Part shown: positions 1 through 7,067 of the stretch, piece after piece
How the letters are laid out: each line of letters begins with the position of its first letter
Numbering within the stretch: position 1 is the stretch's first letter
From: Klebsiella pneumoniae
GTDB lineage: Bacteria; Myxococcota_A; UBA9042
Length of the DNA: 53,735 nucleotides
Assembly: GCA_945889325.1 (NCBI GenBank)
Contig: CAMDBH010000018.1
Coordinates: 1 to 53,735 of the forward strand
Direction of reading: 5' to 3'
Position numbers and translations under genes: made by a program
The notes under the pieces: generated by a model
What the model was told of the DNA's origin: nothing
Database searches by the model: none
Seen by the model: only the letters and a program-made list of their open reading frames with translations

Positions 1-119
1 AAATACTTTTAATAATTCAGCGATTGTGTTCCAAACCGTGCGCCCCAATGTCCGCAGATCACCGGTTGGCGGTAACCAGGGCTGATAAAGTTGAGAATAT
101 CTCTCAAAGTGTCAGATGG
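1..119. other. Short AT-rich edge, no gene seen
   Basis: The window opens with an AT-rich stretch in which I see no convincing reading frame on either strand. It lies downstream of the minus-strand Cys-rich lipoprotein. Neither alternative frame gives a convincing continuation of that protein. Confidence 0.4.
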
Positions 120-992
120 TTACCGTTCTTGCGATCGCCCTGCATAAGCCCCCTTCTGAAGGTTGCCCTCTAACATATTTTCTGCGTGTCCGACCGCTAC
201 ATATGCGCCGCCTTTGACCGCCGTGACCGCATTGAACTTTGAATTCGTCGGTAACGGCTTCACATCAAACTTCAATGACTTGTCCTGCGATCTGCCGACC
301 ATCCTCGCCACATAAGTGTCCTTTCCGGTATTGCTGTACCCGACCGAAACGACCGTCCCATCCGGCCCAACGGTCACGCGGTTGAAAATGTCTTGCAATT
401 CCGTACCATCCTTGACTACCCACAAGCTGTCGCCGTTCGAAACGCAAGTTCCCTTGTCATCACAAGCATCGCCCGTCGTGCAAGCCTTGCCGTCATCGCA
501 GTCGCTGCCAATGAGAGCAGGTGCGCCACCGACGCAGCTGGAATTGGCGCAAACGTCGCCCACCGTACAAGCGTTCTTGTCGTCACACGGCCCGCTACTC
601 GCTAGGTTCGTACAACCCTGCGTCGGTCCGCACTTATCCTCCGTACAAGCATTCTTGTCGTCGCAATCCGCAGCGGAACCGCATTTGGGCGGCCCTGAAT
701 CGACAGCCGGCGCGACATCGGTTGGGTTGTCCTGCACGTCCGCGCTATCAACTGCCACCAAAACGTCCGGATTCGTTGATGAATCTGCAGCATCAGCGCC
801 GCCCGAAATCGCATCGCCCGCGGTGTCTGCGCTTGAACTCGCATCCGTTCCACTGCCAGCGCCACTGTCGGCGGCAGCGTCGGCACCGCTGCCGGCTGCC
901 GTGTCAACCTCTGCCGGAACCGTGACGATGGTTTTGCCGCACCCAGCGCCCACCGCGGCCAGGACCATGATAAGCAACGAATATTTCCGCAT
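120..992 (-). CDS. Cys-rich repeat lipoprotein, possibly truncated
   Basis: Predicted lipoprotein of 290 residues. The start at 992 (MRKYSLLIM) is chosen because GAGGAG lies 7 bases upstream and it opens a short signal peptide ending in a lipobox (GAGC, about residue 18). A low-complexity Asp/Ala/Ser/Gly linker follows (about 25-100), then three Cys-rich repeats of the type CDDKNACT..C..GC (about 102-185), a module common in secreted myxobacterial proteins. The last 100 residues resemble the beginning of a beta-propeller or delta-60-type repeat region (VTVGPDGTVVSVGY). The protein stops abruptly after what would be the first blade or two, so the gene may be a shortened copy or carry an early stop. 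Function is unknown; a surface-exposed adhesive or sensing role is only inference. Confidence 0.7.
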   Translation of the reverse strand: MRKYSLLIMVLAAVGAGCGKTIVTVPAEVDTAAGSGADAAADSGAGSGTDASSSADTAGDAISGGADAADSSTNPDVLVAVDSADVQDNPTDVAPAVDSGPPKCGSAADCDDKNACTEDKCGPTQGCTNLASSGPCDDKNACTVGDVCANSSCVGGAPALIGSDCDDGKACTTGDACDDKGTCVSNGDSLWVVKDGTELQDIFNRVTVGPDGTVVSVGYSNTGKDTYVARMVGRSQDKSLKFDVKPLPTNSKFNAVTAVKGGAYVAVGHAENMLEGNLQKGAYAGRSQER

Positions 993-1003
993 TCTCGATC
1001 TCC

Positions 1004-2176
1004 TCAGAACTGCCACGCAATGTTGATCCCATTCCAAGTCGGCACAACCGTTACCGATTTGGGTGAATCAGACAACAACCAGATCACCACTCCCGCGACC
1101 GCGGCAGCGCCGCCGACAGCCGCCACAATCGGCCCAACCGTTTGCCCGGCATCGGCGCGGTCGACCACCAAATTTCCAGCAGAATCATTGTGGCCATAGA
1201 CACTTGCCGTCGCGTACAGCGCCACGCCGGCCCCTGCGACCGCCAAACCGCCGATCGCAGTGATCAAGCCAACCGTCCGACCCGAACCACCGGAAGGCGG
1301 CGGTTGCTTCTCGGCAACCCGCTCCGCCACTTCGTCTTTTTTCGGCGCGTCCCGAGACTTGGGAGCTGCCCCGCGCAACATCCTCTCGGCATCCGCCCGC
1401 TCCGCCGCATCCGCAGGCGCTTTCGCCAAATATTCCGTGAGGTACTGCTTGGCCGCGTCGTCGTCGCCGCCGATAGAAGCCGTCTGCCCAGCTTTGAACA
1501 AATACTCTAAATTTGCTTCATCCAAACGGTATGCATCGCGGTACGCGGCGGCAGCATCCCGATAACGCTTATCATTCTGAAATTGCTCAGCTACCTGCGC
1601 CTTGGCCTTGGCCTTCTCGACGCGCACCGCTTTCTTCGCCTGCTGCACATCCAGCAGATACGCCTTGCTTTTTTCCAAAAACTTTGGCTCTTGTCCCGTA
1701 AGCGCCAGATATTTCTGGTACAAATCCTCGGCGCGATCCAAATTCTTGGCCAACTGCGCCGCCCGACCGGCGTTGTACAGCAGCGTCGTCGACGCCGGGG
1801 CCGCTTTCCAGGCCTGTTCAAACAGGTCGGATGCACCGGCAAAGTCAGCGGCTGCGTAGGCCTTTTCCGCTGCGGTGACCATGGTTTGGACGTTGGCCGG
1901 CAGGGGCGCGGCGGCAAATGCGGGCTGCGCGACCAGCGCAAACAGGCATGCGATTAGCCAGATTACGCCCCGATTGCCGGCGGGGATTGGCCGCCAATCC
2001 GTCACTCCCGCGCAGGCGGGAGCCCAGGCTAAAAAGTGTTTGCTTTTCACAGGAACGCCGATTTTTTCGCCTAGATCCCCGCCTTCGCGGGGATGACGTT
2101 GTTGGGCTGGCCCAACCATCCGAATCCGCCGGAATTGGTACGAATTGCGAGAAATTCCGCGATTAATCAATGCCAT
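1004..2176 (-). CDS. TPR-repeat membrane protein with repeat-derived N-terminus
   Basis: A 390-residue protein whose first ATG (2176) has a GGAGGAGG ribosome site and overlaps the stop of the upstream kinase gene by 14 bases, suggesting translational coupling. Residues about 27-59 are encoded by an inserted palindromic repeat (2001-2097). A hydrophobic signal-like segment (VIWLIACLFALVAQPAFA) follows at about 71-88, so the n-region is 70 residues long, far beyond normal. TPR-like helices fill about 92-260 (PASTTLLYNAGRAAQLAKNL and similar), then a charged linker and two Ala/Gly-rich transmembrane segments near 300-320 and 345-365. This layout resembles TPR proteins found beside Ser/Thr kinases in Myxococcota. 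There is no start codon between the repeat and the hydrophobic core, so the repeat must be translated. Confidence 0.8.
   Translation of the reverse strand: MALINRGISRNSYQFRRIRMVGPAQQRHPREGGDLGEKIGVPVKSKHFLAWAPACAGVTDWRPIPAGNRGVIWLIACLFALVAQPAFAAAPLPANVQTMVTAAEKAYAAADFAGASDLFEQAWKAAPASTTLLYNAGRAAQLAKNLDRAEDLYQKYLALTGQEPKFLEKSKAYLLDVQQAKKAVRVEKAKAKAQVAEQFQNDKRYRDAAAAYRDAYRLDEANLEYLFKAGQTASIGGDDDAAKQYLTEYLAKAPADAAERADAERMLRGAAPKSRDAPKKDEVAERVAEKQPPPSGGSGRTVGLITAIGGLAVAGAGVALYATASVYGHNDSAGNLVVDRADAGQTVGPIVAAVGGAAAVAGVVIWLLSDSPKSVTVVPTWNGINIAWQF
2001..2097. repeat. REP/BIME-like palindromic repeat pair
   Basis: Two 28-base arms, 2001-2028 and 2070-2097, are inverted copies of one another with about six mismatches. 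Each arm is itself a hairpin: CTCCCGC/GCGGGAG in the left arm and ATCCCCGC/GCGGGGAT in the right. This is the form of the dispersed palindromic elements seen as extragenic repeats in many Proteobacteria. Their translation typically reads like HPREGGDL and APACAGVT, both of which appear here. The element lies inside the open frame of the TPR gene and keeps it open. I see no second copy in the window. Confidence 0.8.
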
Positions 2177-3612
2177 GGACGTTGCCTCCTCCGCCTGCTT
2201 TGGCCTTGTGCGCGGGCGCCTTGCGCGGCGAGCTCACGGGCGCGATCTGCGCTGCGGGCGCAGCAGCCGCCGGCGCAGCGGCCCCAGGGGCGACAACGGC
2301 GGGCGTCGGTGTCGGTAGTTGATTGATTTCGGGCAATTTTTCAGGAATCGGCGTCGCCGATTCCGGGCGGGCACGGAGACCCGCCCCTACCCGGGCAGGG
2401 GGCCCGCCGAGCGCGGTACCAGCAGCGCCACTTCCCTCAGCATCCAAAACCTGCGTGCCGCTGGAACTTTTTGATCTACCAGCAACTTGCGCCGCGCCGG
2501 TCGATCCCCTAGAAATCATTGATTTTTCCGCAGCCGTCACCGCCACGGCATGCGTCGCTCCGACGTCAAGCATGCGGGTCTCCGGCGGCTCTTCCTCAAC
2601 AACATCCATAGGATGCACCGGCGTCCCCGCCCAGGCACCACCCAGCACTGCCTCCAACTCCTGCCGCATCGCTTTGGCATTTTCAAACCGCGATCGCGGA
2701 TCCTTCTGCAACACCCGTTCCAGACACGCGACAAAACCGTCCGACAGCGTTTGCTTTGTACATTCGCGCACATCCGGCGCCATTTCATTGATCTGTGCCT
2801 GCAACAGCGCCAACTGGTTATCCCGCACAAACGGCAACCGCCCAGTCACGCACCTAAACATAATCGTTCCAAGCGCATACAGATCACTGCGCCCATCCAA
2901 ATTGCCACCTTTGCATTGCTCCGGACTCATGTGCGCTGGCGTGCCCAGCGCCTTGCCCGTGCCTGTCAGCTGCGAATCGGCTTTGCGTGCAATGCCAAAA
3001 TCCAGCACCTTTACAATGCGTTCGTCATCGCTCGCGTCGGTCAGCATGATGTTGAGCGGCTTCAAATCGCGGTGCACCAGCGCGTTGTCGTGCGCCTCAG
3101 CCAGACTGCGCAGGACCGGAATCGCCAGATTGAGCGTTTCCCGTTCCGCCATCGTTGTGCCGTTCCGCGCGTTATCCTTAAGCAATTGCTCCAACGTCGG
3201 GCCGTTAAGCATCTCCATGACCATAAACAGCGCACCTTCGTCGGTCTGGCCGAAATCAAAAATGCGAATAGTATTAGGATGTTTCAGCTTGGCCGTGACT
3301 TGCGCTTCCTGCAAGAACCGCTGGATCATGCTGTCGTCGGTATCGTCCGGATCAATCGCCAGCACTTTGATGGCGACATTGTGCGATGTCGCCATATTTT
3401 CAGCGGCATACACCGCGCCAAAACCGCCGCGGCCCAATTGCTTGCCTATCTTATATTTACCGGTGACGATTTTGCCGGCTTCATAGCTCAGCGCGCCAGC
3501 CGAACTGCCGTCGCGCGCAACGTCGGCGCCCCGTCGTCCGGGCAGGCGGAAGCGCTGGTATTTTGCCACATTTGGGGCAATAGCGCGCGCTTGGTTTGGC
3601 TGAATTTGGCAT
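2163..3612 (-). CDS. Eukaryotic-type Ser/Thr protein kinase (two apparent indels in 5' end)
   Basis: Cytoplasmic Hanks-type kinase. Visible motifs are the Gly loop GRGGFG, the invariant Lys in VAIKV, catalytic HRDLKPLN, DFG, and the activation segment GTPAHMSPEQ; the kinase fold covers about 50-320. The tail is Pro/Ala-rich, with no transmembrane segment. The kinase frame has no good start near the domain. In a shifted frame, an ATG at 3612 opens a zinc knuckle (YCPKCGK), and the third frame continues with ACPDDGAPTL, the usual second knuckle of such kinases. Adding one A in the AAAA run near 3562 and one base in the CGCGCG run near 3515 would join all three frames into a 483-residue protein. 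The long open frame upstream to 3923 looks non-coding. A GTG at 3569 is an alternative start. The gene is coupled to the TPR gene. Confidence 0.85.
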
Positions 3613-3980
3613 GGCGCGCTCGCCTTTTGCGGGGATCGACGGCGCTTCCGGCCCCCCGGCAACGGCAACGGCGTCGAATTGTAGCGAAGTTGACTACGGC
3701 GCGGGCGGGTTGTCGAGCTTGAGCTAAAGTTCAAATATTCAGGGCTGTTGCGCGCGGGAGTGCGGACATCAAGCGGCCAGCGCGCGCAAGCACCCTCCGT
3801 CGTGCGGTCGGCCAAACTGTCGCGTGCGCGATCGGCGCGCCGCGTCCTGGCGGCGGCGGAGCGATGGCTCAAATGATTCGCCAATACTTTGAGGTGCAGA
3901 CGCGCGGCGAAAGGGTCTTGCATCCGTCTACGTCTGGTTCGTCGGCGGAAGTCGTTGCACTGAAGTCGCGTATTTGGCGA
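3613..3980. other. Intergenic region between kinase and metalloprotease
   Basis: About 370 bases with only Arg/Ser/Pro-rich open frames that look like GC-bias shadows. It should contain the kinase promoter, but I see no confident -35/-10 pair, terminator or repeat. Confidence 0.4.
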
Positions 3981-4652
3981 TCACGAGCGCTGCAGCAGCA
4001 GCCTTTTTTGCAGCAGCAACCTTTTCAGCGTGCGGCGCATGGTTGGCAACTCTTTAGGTGTAAAGCCTATCTTGTTCGGGGGCGGCCATAGTCGCGGGGT
4101 CTTGTTCATGATGGATGCCGCCTCCTTGCTGTGCGGCAAACCTAGTACATGTCCGAGTTCATGCGCAAAAACCCATGGCATCGCCGACGTCGCTTCGATG
4201 ATCCAAAATTGTTGATTTTGCCGCCATGTCACGCCTTTGCGCAGCTCCTTGGGATTTTGCGCGTCGCGCAAGCTGTCGACGACGAACCAGCGCAGCGGCG
4301 TTTGCGCGCCGCGTTGGCCCAACGCGTTGCGCTGCGCGACACGGGTGATTGCGGTTGGGACTAAGTCGTGGATTTCAGTGACTTGGATCGCTGCGCCGAT
4401 GGGCGACAGGCGTTCGTTTGCCTGTGAGATTTGACCCCGCAGCCAGTCCGTCGCTGCGGTCTGCGGGCTCAACCATAAAGAAATGGCAATACATTGCACG
4501 GGCTTGGGCGGGCAGCGCGGTAGATCGGCCGGCAGCAGCGCCCACGCCTGCGGCGCGGCGGCCGCTAGGGCGATCTGGGGCAGGCAAAGTTTTGAAAATA
4601 GTTTCAAAGGATTTTGGCCGGTGGAGCTGCGAAACGGCGCTGGTGACACCAA
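3981..4652 (-). CDS. Secreted metzincin-type zinc metalloprotease
   Basis: About 223 residues with the extended zinc-binding motif HELGHVLGLPH at about 164-174 and a Met-turn-like SIMN at about 180-183, the signature of metzincins such as matrixins. A hydrophobic Ala-rich segment at about 22-40 is a likely signal peptide for export. The open frame begins at a TTG (4652); a TTG at 4607 gives a shorter, cleaner signal peptide, and no strong ribosome site decides between them. The C-terminus ends in two copies of KRLLLQ encoded by a short direct repeat. It is transcribed away from the structured-RNA region, with no clear operon partner. The protease class is well supported; the substrate is unknown. 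Confidence 0.8.
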   Translation of the reverse strand: MVSPAPFRSSTGQNPLKLFSKLCLPQIALAAAAPQAWALLPADLPRCPPKPVQCIAISLWLSPQTAATDWLRGQISQANERLSPIGAAIQVTEIHDLVPTAITRVAQRNALGQRGAQTPLRWFVVDSLRDAQNPKELRKGVTWRQNQQFWIIEATSAMPWVFAHELGHVLGLPHSKEAASIMNKTPRLWPPPNKIGFTPKELPTMRRTLKRLLLQKRLLLQRS

Positions 4653-4725
4653 GGTGAGACTAGTGAGAGCGGTCTCGGTTTAGGCGGGTTTGGGACAAAC
4701 TGCAATAAAGTTACGGATTTTTTGT

Positions 4726-4741
4726 TGGCATGTTGTTTGCA
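4726..4741 (+). promoter_or_regulatory. Sigma-54 (RpoN) -24/-12 promoter
   Basis: TGGCATGTTGTTTGCA matches the RpoN consensus TGGCAC-N5-TTGCA at every position except the sixth. GG at 4727-4728 and GC at 4739-4740 are separated by the required 10 bases. The predicted transcript start is near 4752, two bases before the first hairpin of the structured segment. A small dyad GAGAC-N11-GTCTC (4656-4676) and GGTGACACC (4642-4650) lie upstream and could be activator sites, but that is weak. Confidence 0.7.
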
Positions 4742-4751
4742 CAGGCTTGGT

Positions 4752-5010
4752 GTGCCCCATGCCGTGGGGCAGCCTCGTCGGCGGCGCGCGCTGTTGCTGG
4801 GGTTCTACACCAGGTCCGCCTTCGGGCGGGCCGAAGGATGGCTGGGCGCCGCGAGAGCGGGAGGGCCCGGGGGCGAGGCGCGGCTGCCGCAAGGCAGTCT
4901 CGGGTCGTCGGTGTGGAGGTGTGGGAAAAGCTTAGGCTTTGTCCTGCTGCGGTGGGGCGGTTGTGGGTCGGCGGTTGACCGGCTGAAAGCCGGAACTTCG
5001 CCCAAAGCGT
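4752..5010 (+). ncRNA. Candidate novel structured RNA with GNRA and UUCG hairpins
   Basis: Hairpins read by eye: 4754-4759/4765-4770; 4813-4820/4825-4832 capped by a cUUCGg loop; 4842-4847/4865-4870 with an inner stem CCGC-GAGA-GCGG (4849-4860); 4874-4877/4899-4902 continuing to CTGCC-GCAA-GGCAG (4884-4897); AAAGC-UUAG-GCUUU (4927-4940); CCGGC-UGAAA-GCCGG near 4979-4993. A 7-bp helix, 4805-4811 with 4910-4916, closes the middle hairpins into a multibranch domain. GNRA and UUCG loops appear in the plus-strand sense only, so the plus strand is the RNA. I see no RNase P, tmRNA, SRP or 6S signature. The 3' end is uncertain; no U-rich terminator is visible. Several overlapping open frames here are Arg/Gly-rich shadows. 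Confidence 0.6.
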
Positions 5011-5146
5011 TGCTGGTAATAAAATTAGGCATTTACAACACAATCCACCACGCGCCAACCGCCCAACAACCAACCAGCAAAATTTCAAGCAATATTGAAG
5101 CGATCAACTAAGTCGCGCGCCCCAACGCCGCAAGCGCATTAGCGTG
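5011..5146. other. AT-richer spacer downstream of RNA candidate
   Basis: Separates the structured segment from the convergent outer-membrane gene. It is clearly less GC-rich than its surroundings. No gene or terminator hairpin with a U tract is evident. Confidence 0.4.
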
Positions 5147-6377
5147 CTAGCGCGCGCTTGGCAGGCCAGTCGCGAGGCCTTGGCCGTGCGACCAAGAAGC
5201 CCGCGCATACAGTCCAAGATCGTAGCCACTCACAGCGACCGCTTGCGAGCGGTCAGACCGATCGGCCTGAAAATACGGAGATTGTCCATAGTCGCCGCGC
5301 ACGCCAACGCTGAGCCAATCCAACACACCGTAACCAACGTCGGCGGCCCCCCCCCCGCGTCGACAGGTCAAAGGTCACGTTGGAAGAACCTTCGCGCTGA
5401 TGCAGAACACCTAAAAACGCTGTCGCTGAAGCACTTATGCTTTCACCAAACGCGTGAGACGCGACAAAATACAGGCGGTCTTCCAGACCACTGGTGGACG
5501 CCGTGATGCCCAAGTTCGGGGCGCGCCACAAACCCAGGCCAAAGCTGCTCTGCTCGTTGGTTAAATGGATTTCGGCATCGCCGCCTAGGCCAAGTTGGAC
5601 TGAGAAGTCAAAAGCCGTGTTGTAGATCGGCGGTTTGTAAGCGTAAAAGCTTGCTGACGCATCCAAATACAGCGCCAATCCCGACGCGGAATTCGGTTTG
5701 GTCAACTGCACATTGTCGATCGCAATCGGCGCCAGCGTGTAGCGAAAAGCCGTATGCAGCGGATTGTTGCCGGCCAGTTCAAAAGCCAGCTTGTTGTTGA
5801 GCACATTGAGATACATGGGCAATTCACCCTTGGGACTGGCCACGACCATGCCAAACAGGTTTAGACCGAGCGATAGGAGGCGATCGACTTCCAAACCAGG
5901 ATCGACGTTGTGGTAATTGCGTTGATCAAACCCGACCGTCGCACCGACAAAGCCCAACACCGAGGCCGGCCTGTCCGCGTGCTCGCGGCTGATGGTCAGC
6001 GGATATCCAGTGGCCTCAAATGCAACTTCGTTGTACGACGAGCGCAAATAGCTCGCGGGCGACAGCAAGCTCGGGTGACTGGCTGCACTCACGCCAAGTT
6101 GCACGCGATCGAGATCCTTGTACGCCAACGCCGCCCACGCGTTACCGGTGGCAAGCGTCGTCGAATCTTGAAAAGTTCCACCGCTGTAGCCCAGGGCCCC
6201 GTCAACGCCCGCCGCAAAGCCCGGACCATTGACGCTAAACGAAGCTTGCGGCACTAGGCTGTGACCATCTCCTTGCAGTGACAAATTGAGCAGTTGGGCG
6301 TGGGCAGGCCCACTAGCGCCCAGCGAGAAACACACCGCGGCCACCAGCGCGAACCTAAGGAATCTGGTTGTGTACAC
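5147..6377 (-). CDS. Outer-membrane beta-barrel-like protein, frame broken at a C10 tract
   Basis: Starts at a GTG (6377) with AGGAGG eight bases upstream and a clear Sec signal peptide ending AHAQ. The body has alternating polar/aromatic strands typical of an outer-membrane barrel; I do not recognise the family. The frame runs to a stop at 5253, but after a run of ten C bases (5347-5356) the last part is out-of-frame junk. The next frame instead continues naturally from STRGGG into AADVGYGVLDWLSVGVRGDY and ends at 5147 in a barrel-like tail. With nine C bases the gene would be an intact 409-residue protein. Either the assembly has one extra C, or the tract is a slippage-prone on/off switch. 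Confidence 0.65.
5347..5356. repeat. C10 homopolymer at a frameshift
   Basis: A run of ten C bases inside the barrel gene, at the exact point where the coding frame changes. Long G/C homopolymers in envelope genes are classic phase-variation tracts and also a common source of sequencing error. Confidence 0.75.
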
Positions 6378-6483
6378 GGCCTGTGCCTCCTATTGCGGTG
6401 AAAACTGTGGGCAAAGTACTCCGGCGGCCGGTGGCGGTCAAGCACGCCATCGCGATCGAATAATTCGTCCTACCGCCAGCTAG

Positions 6484-7023
6484 TTACCAAGCGAAGCCGA
6501 TGGTGCTGTGCGCCGCCGGCAGCACGCCGCCAAAGCCGTAGCCGCCCAAATGATAAGCCATATACTGAACGCCCAAACCGCCGGCCAATAGCCAATGCCC
6601 TTGGAAAATAGCGGTGTAGCCGACCAGTGCGCTGCCATAGCCGCCGATGGCGCTTTGGGCGATCGGATCGGTGGAGCTTAAATGCGCTACCACACCGCGC
6701 ACTTGCAGCCACGGGCCTTGAGGGGCTTCACCTCGCCAAAAATAGCGCAGGCCCATCTCAACCCCTAAACCGGTATACGGCTGATGCGTTTTGTCGAGCA
6801 AGCCATCAAACAAGCGGAAATTCGGCCCCACATACAGCGACCAATGCGGATCGAGCGCGTGCTCGACCTGCAAATGCACCAAGCCCAGCGCGGTGGTCAG
6901 CGGATCGATTTGCAACGTCCACTGCGGCACGCTCGGGTCGATTTGCGTCGTGTTGGCCATTTCTGCCGGCTGCTGCGCGACCGCCGCGCCAGGCAAAAGC
7001 AGCAAGAATAGGAAATATTTCAT
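6484..7023 (-). CDS. Small outer-membrane barrel protein, DUF3575-like
   Basis: 179 residues from ATG 7023, chosen because it opens a good signal peptide (MKYFLFLLLLPGAAVAQ); the frame continues upstream but that part overlaps the next gene. The mature part has the pattern IDPLTTALGLVHLQVEH followed by SLYVGPNF and repeated Gly/aromatic strands. This is typical of eight-strand barrel proteins of the DUF3575/outer-membrane-beta-barrel type. It ends in FAW, an aromatic C-terminus suited to barrel insertion. No enzymatic motif is seen. It lies 44 bases after the stalk protein gene on the same strand and is probably cotranscribed. Confidence 0.7.
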   Translation of the reverse strand: MKYFLFLLLLPGAAVAQQPAEMANTTQIDPSVPQWTLQIDPLTTALGLVHLQVEHALDPHWSLYVGPNFRLFDGLLDKTHQPYTGLGVEMGLRYFWRGEAPQGPWLQVRGVVAHLSSTDPIAQSAIGGYGSALVGYTAIFQGHWLLAGGLGVQYMAYHLGGYGFGGVLPAAHSTIGFAW

Positions 7024-7067
7024 CGATAGATGCCAACGGATTGGATGGCCGACCGCAGACCGGCCGA

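Noticed and set aside
2323-3486. A 387-residue open frame on the plus strand antisense to the kinase
   Set aside because: It mirrors the kinase codons, has Ser/Ala/Arg-rich composition and no motif; the kinase frame carries all catalytic motifs.
4752-5010. Known RNAs: RNase P, tmRNA, SRP, 6S, cobalamin riboswitch
   Set aside because: I looked for their conserved cores (such as GAGGAAAGTCC, GGTTCGAATCC-type T loops and the SRP loop motif) and saw none; a multibranch fold does not fit 6S.
4690-5111. Several overlapping open frames across the RNA candidate
   Set aside because: Arg/Gly-rich shadows with no ribosome site; the base pairing explains the sequence better.
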